Origin: Microvirga arabica
Lineage (GTDB): Bacteria > Pseudomonadota > Alphaproteobacteria > Rhizobiales > Beijerinckiaceae
Reading direction: 5' to 3'
Assembly (NCBI RefSeq): GCF_016811235.1
Contig: NZ_JAFBID010000013.1
Location: 1-64,000 of the forward strand
DNA: 64,000 nt
Made by a program: the position numbers and the translations under genes. Under the pieces are notes generated by a model. That model was not told the origin of the DNA. It did not search any database and was given only the letters and a program-made list of their open reading frames with translations. Below are positions 36,181 through 47,743 of the stretch, one piece after another; position 1 is the stretch's first letter, and each line of letters starts with the position of its first letter.

Positions 36181-37305
36181 ATGCAATCTCTCGGTATCGG
36201 CCTCATCGGCACAGGCTACATGGGCAAGTGCCACGCGCTCGCCTGGAATGCCGTCGCGGCGGTGTTTGGCGACGTAGCCCGACCGCGCCTTGCGGTGCTG
36301 GCCGAGCACTCGCAGGAGCTGGCCGAGCGAAAAGCGCGCGAGCTCGGCTTTGATCGCGCCACCGGCGATTGGCGCACGCTTGTTGCCGATCCGGGTGTCG
36401 ATGTGGTGTCGATCACCACGCCCAACGCCTTTCATCCCGAGATGGCCATCGCAGCGCTTGAAGCGGGCAAGCATGTGTGGTGCGAGAAGCCGATGGCGAC
36501 ACGCTTGGAAGATGCGGAGCGCATGCTGGCGGCGGCCCGCGCGTCGGGCAAGGTGGCGGCGCTGGGCTACAACTACATCCAGAACCCGGTTATCCGTCTG
36601 ATCCGGCGCCTGCTCGACGAAGGTGTGATCGGGGATGTGAACCATGTGCGCCTCGAGATGGACGAGGATTTCATGGCGGACCCGGAGGCGCTGTTCTACT
36701 GGAAGAGCGAGGCGAATTCGGGCCATGGCGCGCTCGACGATTTCGGCGTTCACGCCTTGAGCCTGATCCGGGTTCTGTTCGGCGGCGTGCGCCGCGTCTG
36801 CGGCCACATGGCCAAGCCCTATGCCGATCGGCCGGTGCAGGGCGGCGGACGCCGCGCGGTCGAGACCTATGACATCGCCACGACCCTGATCGAGTTGGAG
36901 ACCGGCGCCTCCGGGGTGATCGCGCTCAACCGTTCCGCCTGGGGCCGCAAGGGGCGCATCTTCGTGCAGCTTTTCGGCGCGAAGGGAACCATCGTGTACG
37001 ACCAGGAGCGCATGAACGAGGTGCAGCTCTATACAGTGGATGGAGCCAAGGAGACCCAGGGCTTCCGCACCATTCTCACCGGGCCGCAGCATCCGCCCTA
37101 CGACACGTTCATTCCGGCGCCCGGCCATGGGCTCGGCTTCAACGACCTGAAGATCATCGAATGCCGCGAGCTGATCCGGCGCATTTCAGGCGAGGCGGCG
37201 CACCTGATCACGTTCGAGGACGGCATCCGCATCGAGCGCACGGTGAATGCGATTGCGCGCAGCGCGCATGACGGGCGGTGGGTGGAGGTGGAGGGCGGGA
37301 ACTGA
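36181..37305 (+). CDS. Gfo/Idh/MocA family dehydrogenase (inositol-related)
   Basis: A 374-residue oxidoreductase. GTGYMGKCH is near the N-terminus, E102-K103-P104 carries the catalytic lysine, and D187 and H191 lie in DDFGVHA. The ATG at 36181 follows TAAGGAGAAGG. It resembles the second dehydrogenases of rhizobial inositol clusters that act on scyllo-inositol, other inositol isomers or related sugars. It ends the transporter gene set and is followed by a repeat. Confidence 0.9.
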   Translation: MQSLGIGLIGTGYMGKCHALAWNAVAAVFGDVARPRLAVLAEHSQELAERKARELGFDRATGDWRTLVADPGVDVVSITTPNAFHPEMAIAALEAGKHVWCEKPMATRLEDAERMLAAARASGKVAALGYNYIQNPVIRLIRRLLDEGVIGDVNHVRLEMDEDFMADPEALFYWKSEANSGHGALDDFGVHALSLIRVLFGGVRRVCGHMAKPYADRPVQGGGRRAVETYDIATTLIELETGASGVIALNRSAWGRKGRIFVQLFGAKGTIVYDQERMNEVQLYTVDGAKETQGFRTILTGPQHPPYDTFIPAPGHGLGFNDLKIIECRELIRRISGEAAHLITFEDGIRIERTVNAIARSAHDGRWVEVEGGN

Positions 37306-37327
37306 GTTCAGTGAAAGCCTCACCGCT

Positions 37328-37470
37328 GTCATTCCGGGGCGAGCGTCAGCGAGAGCCCGGAATCCATAACCGCTAACAGTGCAAGAGGAGGCGAAACGCT
37401 GCCCGTCCCTTCTTGAGACATGCCGTTTTATGGATTCCGGGCTCCGCTCAGAAAGCCGCTCCGGAATGAC
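37328..37470. repeat. GTCATYCC-ended repeat, copy 4
   Basis: A 143-base element from GTCATTCCGGGGC to GCTCCGGAATGAC. CGGAATCCATAACCGC and TTTTATGGATTCCGGGC form the inner arms. It has exactly the same length as the copy at 59560-59702. It lies between the dehydrogenase and recQ genes, which are convergent. Confidence 0.75.
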
Positions 37471-37478
37471 AGTGGTGT

Positions 37479-39277
<1,799 letters not shown>

Positions 39278-39281
<4 letters not shown>

Positions 39282-40549
39282 GATTGCCGTGTGGCCGATG
39301 AGGGCTCCAAGGTCAATGCGGCATCGGGAATCTGAAGAGAGGCCAGCACCCCACGGGCGGCCGCGATCCCCGAGGCGAAGGTGGCCTGGAGCAGATAGCC
39401 GCCGGTGGGCGCCTCCCAGTCCAGCATCTCGCCGGCCACGAATACGCCCGGGATCCGGCGCAGCATCAGGTGTTCGTCGAGCTCGCTGAACGGCACGCCG
39501 CCGGCGGTGGAAATGGCACGCTCCAGGGATTTCGCGCCAGTCAGAGTGACGGGCACGGCCTTGATCAGACGGGCCAGCGCCTCGGGCTCGGCCGGCAGGG
39601 CCGGGGAGGCCTCCCGCAACAGCGCGATGCCGACCGGGCTTAAAGACGCTGCTTTCCGCAGGAAGGTGGAGGCGGATTGGCCTTTTCGCGGCGTGTCGAG
39701 CTTTCTCAGCAGGGACTCGGGCGAAAGGTCGGGCCGGAGATCGATGTGCAGGAGGGCGCTGCCATCCTGTTCGATGGCATCGCGTAAGCGTGCCGACAGG
39801 GCATAGACCGCCCCCCCCTCGATGCCGTCCTGCGTGACGATGGCCTCTCCCTTCACGGTGGCGCCCTGGAAGGTGAGGGCGATCCGCTTCAGGGGCTCGC
39901 CCGCAAAGCGGCTGCGCATGATCTCGGACCAGGGGCAGGTGAAGCCCATATTGGCCGGGCGCAGGGCCGAGACCGCTATGCCCCGTTGGGCGAGAAGCTC
40001 CACCCAGGTCCCATCGGAGCCGAGGCGGGGCCAGCTGGCGCCGCCGAGCGCCAGGATCGTGGCGTCGGGCTTGGCCCGCATGGACTTGCCCGCCGCATCG
40101 GTGAAGACCAAGCGGCCCTCCTCGTCCCAGCCCTGCCAGCTTTGGCGCAGGGCGAAGCGCACCTCCAGGATCTCGAGCCGCGAAAGCCAGGCGCGCAGCA
40201 GCGGCGAGGCCTTGAAGGCTTTGGGGAACACCCGTCCGCTCGAGCCCACGAAGGTTTCCTGGCCCAGTTCCTCGCACCAGGCGCGCAGGTCTTCGGGACG
40301 AAAGGCCTCGATCAAGGGTTCGAGCTGCGGCCGGGCCTCGGCGTAGCGGGCGACGAATCGCGCGAACTCCTCCGAATGGGTCAGGTTCAGCCCGCCCCGG
40401 CCCGCCATAAGCAGCTTGCGGCCCACCGACGGCATCCGGTCGTAGACCGTGACGGCAACACCGGCGCGCGCCAAAACCTCCGCGGCGATCAGGCCGGCAG
40501 GGCCGCCGCCGATGACGGCGGCTTCGGGAGATGTGGCGGACGGGAGCAT
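39278..40549 (-). CDS. HI0933/YhiN-like NAD(P)/FAD-dependent flavoprotein
   Basis: A 423-residue flavoprotein. It has an N-terminal FAD-binding GGGPAGLIAAEVLA, GRGGLNLTHSE in the family-typical position, and a C-terminal FVAGEMLDWEAPTGGYLLQ. It belongs to the HI0933-like (TIGR03862-type) oxidoreductases, whose substrate is unknown. It is immediately upstream of recQ with a four-base overlap, so the two are co-translated. Confidence 0.88.
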
Positions 40550-40700
40550 GCGGTCAGCTGACGCGGGTTGATGAGGAATCTGGACCCTCACGCTGCAACA
40601 TGGCATGCAGCGGCATCGGGTTCATGGCTCCTGCACATGAACGCCACAGGTCTTTTTTTCAAGGGGAGCGGCGCCTCAACGCCGCCCGAAGGGGAATGCG

Positions 40701-41165
40701 ATGCGTGCTCTTTTCATCCTCGGCTTGATCGCCCTGGGGCTGGCCGGCTGCGCGGGCGATTCCGCGCTCACGCCCACCGATACCGTCCTGGCGAGTTCGA
40801 CAAACGATGCAGCCCAGGCGGCCGCCCTCATCTCGGCCTATCGCGTGTCGAAGGGCCTGAGCCCGGTGACGGTGGATCCTCGCCTCAACAAGGCGGCGGA
40901 GCACCAGGCGCGGGTCGTGGCGGCGGCCGGCCGGCTCAGCCACGGAAGCTTCGTGAGCCGCATGGATCAGTACGGGATCAGCGGCTATTCCGCCGAGAAC
41001 CTGTCGGCGGGCTCGGCCTCCGTGGATGGCGCCATCAGCCGCTGGAAGGCCTCGCCCGGCCATAACAGCAACCTCCTGATGCCCCAGGCCCGCAAGATCG
41101 GGCTGGCCCGCGCGGATGCCAACAACCGCTACGGCCGCTACTGGGCGCTCGTTCTCGGGCAATAA
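40701..41165 (+). CDS. CAP/SCP-domain lipoprotein
   Basis: A 154-residue protein. A lipoprotein signal (LGLAGC, C17) is followed by a CAP domain with LNKAAEHQARVVAAAGRLSH, GYSAENL and WKASPGHNSNLL. CAP-domain proteins in bacteria are secreted or envelope-anchored, with no settled enzyme activity. GAAGGGGAATGCG precedes the ATG. Confidence 0.88.
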   Translation: MRALFILGLIALGLAGCAGDSALTPTDTVLASSTNDAAQAAALISAYRVSKGLSPVTVDPRLNKAAEHQARVVAAAGRLSHGSFVSRMDQYGISGYSAENLSAGSASVDGAISRWKASPGHNSNLLMPQARKIGLARADANNRYGRYWALVLGQ

Positions 41166-41226
41166 CAAAGGCACTAATGTGGAGGTGACGCGTTAGGACT
41201 CCGGTTCCTCTCGCTTCGCGCTCTCC

Positions 41227-43005
41227 ATGACCCAGCCACAAATGCTTTCCTTCGCCATCGTCGCCGGGATGATGGCCCTCTTCGTCTGGGGTCGTTTCCG
41301 CTACGATCTCGTGGCGGTCCTGTCGCTTCTCGCGGCCGTGCTGGTCGGCATCGTGCCGGCCGACAAGGCCTTCGAGGGTTTCAGCGACGACATCGTCATC
41401 ATCGTGGCGAGCGCCCTCCTGGTCAGCGCCGCGGTGGCGAAGTCAGGCATTCTCGAAGCAGGCCTCAACCACGTCGGGCCATATTTACGCACCACGCAGA
41501 TCCAGATCGTGGTGCTGGTGGGCGTCGTGACGGTGCTGTCCGCCTTCGTGAAGAACATCGGCGCGCTCGCCATGATGATCCCGGTGGCGTTCCAGATCGC
41601 GCGGCGCACCAACACGCCGCCATCGAGCTTCCTCATGCCGATGGCGTTCGGTTCGCTTCTCGGCGGCATTGTGACCCTGGTGGGCACCTCGCCCAACATC
41701 ATCGTGTCGCGGGTCAGGGGCGAATTGCTGGGCGAGCCCTTCGGCATGTTCGACTTCACGCCCGTGGGCATCGGCATCGCGCTGGCGGGCGTGGTCTTCC
41801 TGGCCTTCGGCTACCGCCTGCTGCCACAGGGCCGCAAAGGAGCCGCATCCCTCGATGCCGCCCTCGACATCAAGGACTACGTGACCGAGGCCCGCGTGAC
41901 GGCGGAGTCCGACGTGGTCGGCCAGACGGTGGCGGACCTGCACAAGCTCGCCAACGGGGAGGTCAAGGTCGCGTCGATCATCCGCAACGAGACCCGCAGC
42001 TCGAGTCCGCTGCCCGATGCCACCATCCGCGAGAACGACGTGCTGATGCTGGAGGGCGAATCGGACGCTCTCGAGAGCGCCGTCTCGCGGGCCGGGCTGA
42101 AGCTCAGCCGCGACCACCGGCTGCCGGAAACCGACGAGGCCACGGACGAGATCGGCGCCATCGAGGCCATCGTCGGGCCCGGCTCGGTGCTGACCGGGCT
42201 GTCGGCGGAGCGCATCGCCCTCTACGAGCGCTTCGGCGTCAACCTCATTGCGGTGAGCCGCAGCGGCGAGCGCTTCAAGGAGCGCCTGCGCACTATCACC
42301 CTGCGGGCCGGCGACGTGATCGTGCTGCAGGGCAATCTCAAGCGGCTGCCCGATACCCTGCGGGACCTCGGCTGCCTGCCGCTCGCGGAGCGCGAGATCC
42401 GTCTGGGGAGCGCGCGCCGGAGCCTGCTCCCCGCCGCCATCCTGATGGGCACCATGGTGCTGGTCGCATTCAATATCCTGCCGGTGGCCATCGCGTTCTT
42501 CGGGGCCGGCGTGCTTCTCATGCTGTTCGGCTCGCTGACCCTGCGCGAGGCCTACGAGACCGTGGAGTGGCCGATTATCGTGATGCTCGGCGCCCTGATC
42601 CCGGTCAGCGAATCGATCCGCACCACGGGCGGAACGGACCTGATCGCCGGCTGGCTCTCCACCGCGGCCAACATGCTGCCGCCGACAGGCGCCCTCGTGC
42701 TCATCATGGTGGCCGCCATGGCGGTGACGCCGTTCCTCAACAATGCCGCGACCGTGCTGGTGATGGCCCCCATCGCAGCGAGCTTCGCCACTCAGCTCGG
42801 CTTCCGGCCGGATGCCTTCCTGATGGCGGTGGCCATCGGAGCGGCCTGCGACTTCCTCACGCCCATCGGGCACCAGTGCAACACCCTGGTCATGGGGCCG
42901 GGCGGCTACCGGTTCGGGGATTACTGGCGGCTCGGGCTGCCCTTGTCGATCATCGTGGTGGTGGTCGGCATCCCGCTGATCATGCTGGTCTGGCCTCTAA
43001 ACTGA
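41227..43005 (+). CDS. SLC13/DASS-family permease with two TrkA-C domains
   Basis: A 592-residue membrane transporter with about 11-12 spans. Two RCK_C (TrkA-C) regulatory domains sit in the middle, at about 222-290 and 312-385. The motif VGTSPNIIVS in the N-terminal half and TPIGHQCNTLVMGPGGY near the C-terminus are the paired substrate/sodium-site segments. It probably imports a divalent anion such as sulfate or a dicarboxylate. It is followed by a small convergent gene. Confidence 0.9.
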   Translation: MTQPQMLSFAIVAGMMALFVWGRFRYDLVAVLSLLAAVLVGIVPADKAFEGFSDDIVIIVASALLVSAAVAKSGILEAGLNHVGPYLRTTQIQIVVLVGVVTVLSAFVKNIGALAMMIPVAFQIARRTNTPPSSFLMPMAFGSLLGGIVTLVGTSPNIIVSRVRGELLGEPFGMFDFTPVGIGIALAGVVFLAFGYRLLPQGRKGAASLDAALDIKDYVTEARVTAESDVVGQTVADLHKLANGEVKVASIIRNETRSSSPLPDATIRENDVLMLEGESDALESAVSRAGLKLSRDHRLPETDEATDEIGAIEAIVGPGSVLTGLSAERIALYERFGVNLIAVSRSGERFKERLRTITLRAGDVIVLQGNLKRLPDTLRDLGCLPLAEREIRLGSARRSLLPAAILMGTMVLVAFNILPVAIAFFGAGVLLMLFGSLTLREAYETVEWPIIVMLGALIPVSESIRTTGGTDLIAGWLSTAANMLPPTGALVLIMVAAMAVTPFLNNAATVLVMAPIAASFATQLGFRPDAFLMAVAIGAACDFLTPIGHQCNTLVMGPGGYRFGDYWRLGLPLSIIVVVVGIPLIMLVWPLN

Positions 43006-43006
43006 T

Positions 43007-43270
43007 TCAATTCAGGAAGGCCGTGAGCAGCAGGGTGGTGCCCGCCGCCGAGGTCGAGAGAGCCACGATCATGGCCCAGATGTGCAGCCGGTCCCGCTCC
43101 TCCTGGTTGAGGAGCGGGCGGTAGCGCGAGTCCGACCGGCCGAAGATGAAGCTCGTGTTCCGCGCCGGACGCGGATCGTGAGGCATCACGCAGAAGCTCG
43201 ACCGGGCTACGGATCGCACCGGCTGATGGTGGGCGCTGTAGGACGGCTCGCGAGACATCGGCAGGGTCAT
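43007..43270 (-). CDS. Small hypothetical protein with C-terminal membrane helix
   Basis: An 87-residue frame with a polar, arginine-rich N-terminal region and a hydrophobic C-terminal helix (IWAMIVALSTSAAGTTLLLTAFL). LLNQEERDRLHIW just before the helix looks like a cytoplasmic anchor. No convincing ribosome binding site precedes any start, so the true start is uncertain (43270, 43258 or a later one). The family is unrecognised. Confidence 0.45.
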   Translation of the reverse strand: MTLPMSREPSYSAHHQPVRSVARSSFCVMPHDPRPARNTSFIFGRSDSRYRPLLNQEERDRLHIWAMIVALSTSAAGTTLLLTAFLN

Positions 43271-43448
43271 GGCTTACGCAACACAGGAAAAATCGTGAGC
43301 CAGACGCTCGCCCCCAAGCCATGAACGCGAGGTAAAGATGCCGTGTCACTTGCCGGCGTCGTAAACCAAACCTTTATGGAGACCTAATCTTGCCGGTGGA
43401 CAAGTGTGACCGCTGCAAGCCGCTCGTCCACTTTTCCTGCACCCCTTC

Positions 43449-43469
43449 TTACGTTACTACGTAGCGTAA
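43449..43469. promoter_or_regulatory. Palindromic operator candidate upstream of the lipoprotein gene
   Basis: TTACGTTAC-TAC-GTAGCGTAA has arms that match at 8 of 9 positions, with a 3-base spacer, centred 27 bases before the ATG at 43486. The position would overlap the promoter or leader. Confidence 0.45.
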
Positions 43470-43485
43470 ACGTGCGGAGCGAATC

Positions 43486-44232
43486 ATGATCAAGATCTTG
43501 AACCCGGCAGTCGTACTGGTAGTGGCGCTCTCTCTGGCGGCCTGCAATCAGACGGGCGCTGGCGGGTCTATCGCGGCCGGAGCTGCAGCGGCCTTGGACC
43601 CGACGGGATTGTCCGGCGCAGCCCTCGACATGGCCCAGGCTCAGGCCGATGCCGACGCCAGTGCGTCCATGGATTTCAGCTCCTTCGCACCGCGCCTGTC
43701 CGACATCGCGGCAGGCAATATCGCGCCACCGAACTACATGGGCGAGGTCAACAAGATGACGGGCCGGATCATGGCCAGAGAGAGCGCCAGAATGGCCCGA
43801 AACGTCGCTCAGGCTGGTGTCGACGCAGCTCTCTCCGGTGGCCTCAGTCTGGCGGGCGCTGGCCCGCAGCTCGCCATGCAGGGCATCGGAACCGGCGTTG
43901 TGGCGGCCCAGGTTGCCGCCGCACAAAGCCAAGCCGGCGCCAGCGCCGCCATGGCCTCGGCTCAATTCGCCGCTTCGCGCTTTCTCCCGGATGCGGATCT
44001 CCCGGCCGAGGCCCAGGCCGCTCTGTCGGTGCTCAATGGAGGGGGCAGCTCTGCCTCCTGGCAGAGCCCATCGGGAGCTTCAGGCAAGGTCAGCCTGAAA
44101 ACCTCGAACCGCAAACTGTTCGGCGGCATGGATTGCCGGATCCTGCGGCGGGAGGCGCGAAGCGGTGGCCAAGTGCGCACCGGCGAGATGCTGGCCTGCC
44201 GCAACAATGGAGAATGGTACGACCTCTCCTGA
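43486..44232 (+). CDS. Envelope lipoprotein with surface-antigen-like C-terminus
   Basis: A 248-residue protein. The lipoprotein signal ends SLAAC (C20). A long Ala/Gly/Ser/Gln-rich middle follows, then a C-terminal region reading W-x-x-P-x-G-x-x-G-x-V, C-R and G-E-M-L-A-C-R-N-N-G-x-W. That spacing resembles the C-terminal domain of 17-kDa surface-antigen (RT0821-like) proteins. The low-complexity middle suggests a helical or extended spacer. Function is unknown. Confidence 0.75.
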   Translation: MIKILNPAVVLVVALSLAACNQTGAGGSIAAGAAAALDPTGLSGAALDMAQAQADADASASMDFSSFAPRLSDIAAGNIAPPNYMGEVNKMTGRIMARESARMARNVAQAGVDAALSGGLSLAGAGPQLAMQGIGTGVVAAQVAAAQSQAGASAAMASAQFAASRFLPDADLPAEAQAALSVLNGGGSSASWQSPSGASGKVSLKTSNRKLFGGMDCRILRREARSGGQVRTGEMLACRNNGEWYDLS

Positions 44233-44300
44233 CCGCAGGAAACGGGTCGCCGAGCGGCTGAACCTGTGTCATCCGTCATCGAGCAAGAGAGACACGGGAT

Positions 44301-45260
44301 ATGACGCAGGCACCCATCCATAAGACCATGACGGCGTCCGACTGGGCGCTTCTGATCGCCCTCTCGGTTGTGTGGGGCGGATCATTTCTCTTTGTCGGCA
44401 TTGCCGTGAAGGAGCTGCCGCCGCTGACCATCGTGGCATCCCGCGTGGGGATGGGAGCCGTGGCGCTGCTAGCCGTGTTGCGCCTCATGGGCCTTCAACT
44501 CCCCCGCACCCGTCAGGCCTGGGCAGCCTTCCTGGGCATGAGCATTCTCAACAACGTCATACCCTTCACCCTGATCGTCTGGGGGCAGAGTCACATCGCC
44601 AGCGGGCTGGCTTCGATTCTCAACGCAACTACGCCGCTCTTCACGGTGATCGTGGCGCATTACCTGACGGCGGACGAGCACCTCACAGGGCAGAAATTCG
44701 CAGGCGTCCTCGTGGGCTTCTTCGGCGTGGCGGTCATGATCGGTGCTGCGGCCATGGCCGCCTGGGATACGAGCATCCTGGCGCAGCTCGCCATCCTCGG
44801 AGCCGCCCTGTCCTACGGCTTTTCCGGCGTGTTCGGGCGGCGGTTCAAGACCCTGGGCATTCCGCCGCTCGCCACTGCCGCCGGGCAGGTGACGGTGTCG
44901 AGCGCGCTGCTGCTGCCGGTGGCGCTGATCGTCGACCGGCCCTGGACTCTCGGTCTGCCGAGCACGGAAGCCATCCTGTCGCTTGCGGCCCTCGGTCTCG
45001 TCTCGACGGCCTTTGCCTACCTGATCTTCTTCCGCCTGCTGGCGCGGGCGGGAGCCACCAATGTGGGGCTCGTGACCTTCCTCATCCCGGTGAGCGCCAT
45101 CCTGCTCGGCGTGCTGGTTCTCGGCGAGACACTGGCCGCGCGCCACGTCGCCGGCATGGCGTTGATCGGCGCGGGGCTCATCCTCATCGACGGCCGCGCG
45201 GTGTCGGCGCTGAACGCCCGATTCACCGGGAAGCGGCTGGCTCCGCGCGGAAACGGTTGA
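44301..45260 (+). CDS. EamA-family (DMT superfamily) transporter
   Basis: A 319-residue protein of about ten spans forming two EamA repeats, with SVVWGGSFLFVGIAVKELPP in the first. It is probably an exporter of amino acids or metabolites. Its last 38 bases overlap the 3' end of the convergent periplasmic protein gene. Confidence 0.88.
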   Translation: MTQAPIHKTMTASDWALLIALSVVWGGSFLFVGIAVKELPPLTIVASRVGMGAVALLAVLRLMGLQLPRTRQAWAAFLGMSILNNVIPFTLIVWGQSHIASGLASILNATTPLFTVIVAHYLTADEHLTGQKFAGVLVGFFGVAVMIGAAAMAAWDTSILAQLAILGAALSYGFSGVFGRRFKTLGIPPLATAAGQVTVSSALLLPVALIVDRPWTLGLPSTEAILSLAALGLVSTAFAYLIFFRLLARAGATNVGLVTFLIPVSAILLGVLVLGETLAARHVAGMALIGAGLILIDGRAVSALNARFTGKRLAPRGNG

Positions 45261-46176
45261 ACATCATGTCCGGCGCGCTGGTGTTGTGGCGCGACGGCAC
45301 GAGCCGGCCCATCCATGCATCGGTGGCCTTGCCGCCCCGGAAATTCATGATCATGTCCTCGCGCCAGGAACGGGCGCGTTCCTCCCGCACGGCAACGCGG
45401 GCCACGTCCGCGTTGAACTCGGTCACGTACATGGACCTGAGCCCCGCGAAAGGCAGGCCGGAGACCGCCTGATCGAAGGCGACGTCGAGGGTCATGCGCT
45501 CCTCGCTGAGCGCCTTCATGGCAACACTCGCCTTGCCGCCCCTGGCCAGGGTGAGGGTGAAGGTCATGGTTGCCGGATCGAAGGCGACATCCTTCAGGTT
45601 CACCACGGGGCGCTGGTCGAACTCCACCGGGCCGACCAAGAAGGACGAGCCGTAGGAGGTCCAGTCGAGATGCTTAGGCGGCAGCGGCTTGATGCGCCAG
45701 TAGCCGTCGCCCGGATAGATCACGAGCACCTCCACGGCCTTGTCGCCGCGCTTCTTGAGCAGCTGGAGCATGTGGATGTTGCGCTCGACCTGCGTGCCGA
45801 TGGTCACGGTCACGTCGCTGGGGCGCCAGAACTCCGTGAAGGACAGGCCGATGATCCGCACGTTGCCGTCCTCGTGGAGGGTCGACATGGTCGGGTGCGG
45901 CTTGGTGGAGGTCTCCTCGGAAATATCCTCGCAGGCGGTCCAGTCCGGCTCCCAGCGATCCTGCTGCAGGGCGCCCATATAGGCCGGATGCACGGCCTCG
46001 ATCTGGAAGTGGCGTACCTCGGATGACGCGAAGTTGATCGCCACATTGTCCTTTTCGGCGCAGAGCACCGGCTCGCTGGTGTTCGTCACCTCGACCGCCA
46101 GGCCGTCGAGGGTGGCGGCATGGGCCGCACTGGCAAGGCCGAGAAAGCCGAGAGCGAGGAGCCTGGGAAAAAGCAT
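45223..46176 (-). CDS. Periplasmic protein of unknown function
   Basis: A 317-residue protein with a signal peptide (MLFPRLLALGFLGLASAAHA). The mature part is rich in beta-strand-like alternation with few cysteines. The start at 46176 places the signal directly at the N-terminus; an in-frame ATG nine codons earlier would add MRRHTGRIP. I do not recognise the family. The last 38 bases overlap the EamA gene on the opposite strand. Confidence 0.75.
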   Translation of the reverse strand: MLFPRLLALGFLGLASAAHAATLDGLAVEVTNTSEPVLCAEKDNVAINFASSEVRHFQIEAVHPAYMGALQQDRWEPDWTACEDISEETSTKPHPTMSTLHEDGNVRIIGLSFTEFWRPSDVTVTIGTQVERNIHMLQLLKKRGDKAVEVLVIYPGDGYWRIKPLPPKHLDWTSYGSSFLVGPVEFDQRPVVNLKDVAFDPATMTFTLTLARGGKASVAMKALSEERMTLDVAFDQAVSGLPFAGLRSMYVTEFNADVARVAVREERARSWREDMIMNFRGGKATDAWMGRLVPSRHNTSAPDMMFNRFRAEPAASR

Positions 46177-46284
46177 GGGAATTCGTCCGGTGTGTCTGCG
46201 CAAGCGGGGCTGGTAGATAGCGCGGACCGACTATGCCGTCGAGCCAGGAGACGTTTGCACGAGGGCGCGTTGATCCGACATGGC

Positions 46285-46297
46285 AGATGTCACATCT
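46285..46297. promoter_or_regulatory. Small palindrome upstream of ribA
   Basis: AGATGT-C-ACATCT with wider partial symmetry (TGGCAGATGT / ACATCTCTGGCA) lies about 130 bases before ribA, in the gap between divergent genes. It could be an operator. No FMN-riboswitch-like consensus is visible. Confidence 0.3.
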
Positions 46298-46424
46298 CTG
46301 GCATTAGAGATCGGACCGTGCCTGTGCTAGGGTGCCGGCGAGACCTGAAGCTTGGCTTAATGAGCCTGTGGCTCCGATACACCCGATTGTCCGCCAGATG
46401 TGAGGCTGTTTGCCCGAGTTTTCG

Positions 46425-47540
46425 ATGATGCGCCTGACCTTGAGCCTGTCCGACAACCCCGCCACGACCCTGGTCGAGCGGGCGATCATGGAGTTCCGCA
46501 GCGCCCGTCCCGTCGTGATCGACGGGGGTAAGGGCAGCGCGCTCGTGATCGGTGTCGAGGATCTGGACGAGGCCAGGGCCACGGAGATCGGCGCCGTTGC
46601 CGGCGGCCATGCCCATCTCGTGCTGCCGGCGGCCAGGCTTCGCCGCCTCGGCCTCGAGCGGGAGGTTCCCGGGCGCGTGGCCCTGCCCGTGGTCGATGGA
46701 AGCCGCGTGGAGGCGCTCGCCCTCAAGGTGGACGGCCGCATCGATGCGCCGGTTCGGGCGATCGACGCCCTCGACGAGGAGGCGCTGGAACTCGCCCGTC
46801 TATCCCTGGTCCTGCCGGCCGTGATCGTGGTGCCGCTGGCTCAAGGCATCGAGATCGATCCGTCGCTGATCCGCGTCCCGGGCGAAGCCATTCGCAGCTA
46901 CCGCCGTGTCAAGGCGGCCGATCTTGCCATCGTCAGCCGCGCACCTGTGCCGCTTGAAGGCGCGCCCACCAGCGAGTTCGTGGTGTTCCGCGGCGGCGAG
47001 GGCCTGCGCGATCAGGTGGCGATCATCGTCGGCAAGCCGGATCTCTCGAAGCCTGTGTCCGTACGGCTGCATTCGGCCTGCCTCACGGGCGATCTCTTCG
47101 GCAGCCTCAAATGCGATTGCGGCGACCAGTTGCGCGACACCGTGCGGTTCATGGCGCAAGCTGAGGGCGGCATCCTGCTCTATCTCGACCAGGAGGGGCG
47201 CGGGAACGGCATCAGTAACAAGATCCGGGCCTACAAGCTCCAGTCCCAAGGCTACGACACCTACGACGCCGACGAGGTGCTGGGCTTCGAGGCGGATCAG
47301 CGCCGGTTCGATTTTGCGGCCGTGATGCTAAAAGAATTAGGCGTCGGCAAGGTGCAGCTGATGACCAACAACCCCGAGAAGATCGCGGCCCTCAGCCAAG
47401 CCGGGCTCGAGGTGATCTCCGATCACCGCGTGCTGGGCCGCCCCACGGCGGAGAACGTGAGCTATCTTGCCGCCAAACGGGATCGGGCCGGGCACTATAT
47501 CGATCTCGAGGGCATGCTCGCCTGCTCGAGCAAGGACTGA
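46425..47540 (+). CDS. ribA: GTP cyclohydrolase II RibA with N-terminal extension
   Basis: A 371-residue protein. The C-terminal 200 residues carry the GTP cyclohydrolase II zinc ligands CLTGDLFGSLKCDCGDQL, YLDQEGRGNGI and MTNNPEKI. The N-terminal 165 residues resemble a degenerate DHBP-synthase (RibB) domain. It catalyses the first step of riboflavin synthesis, GTP to diaminohydroxyribosylaminopyrimidine phosphate. The start at 46425 is the first ATG; an upstream in-frame TTG at 46410 is possible. Confidence 0.9.
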   Translation: MMRLTLSLSDNPATTLVERAIMEFRSARPVVIDGGKGSALVIGVEDLDEARATEIGAVAGGHAHLVLPAARLRRLGLEREVPGRVALPVVDGSRVEALALKVDGRIDAPVRAIDALDEEALELARLSLVLPAVIVVPLAQGIEIDPSLIRVPGEAIRSYRRVKAADLAIVSRAPVPLEGAPTSEFVVFRGGEGLRDQVAIIVGKPDLSKPVSVRLHSACLTGDLFGSLKCDCGDQLRDTVRFMAQAEGGILLYLDQEGRGNGISNKIRAYKLQSQGYDTYDADEVLGFEADQRRFDFAAVMLKELGVGKVQLMTNNPEKIAALSQAGLEVISDHRVLGRPTAENVSYLAAKRDRAGHYIDLEGMLACSSKD

Positions 47541-47697
47541 GCCACCCGTTCAGAGCACAATCCGTTTGACCGCCTGCAGGACCTGAAGGTTCCTGTGGAT
47601 TTTGTGCGCTGAGCGTACGGTGCCGGTAGCTCAAGTCTCTGCAATCATTGCCTTTCACCTGCTGAAAAGCTCCCGCCTTGCAGCTCAAATCATCTGA

Positions 47698-47713
47698 GTA
47701 TAGTATACCATAC
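47698..47713. promoter_or_regulatory. AT-rich near-palindrome upstream of the DUF4198 gene
   Basis: GTATAGTATACCATAC, 31 bases before the ATG at 47744, has GTAT/ATAC outer arms. It could contain the -10 box or bind a metal regulator, since DUF4198 genes often follow metal-responsive promoters. This is only suggestive. Confidence 0.35.
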
Positions 47714-47743
47714 GTAGCTCATGAGGCGAGGAGACATCAACGC

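Noticed and set aside
39282-40277. A very long minus-strand open frame that would extend RecQ by about 330 residues
   Set aside because: It is antiparallel-frame shadow of the flavoprotein gene; RecQ's family N-terminus begins exactly at the GTG at 39281.
46204-46424. Possible FMN riboswitch upstream of ribA
   Set aside because: The conserved RFN core is not visible; only a small palindrome was seen.
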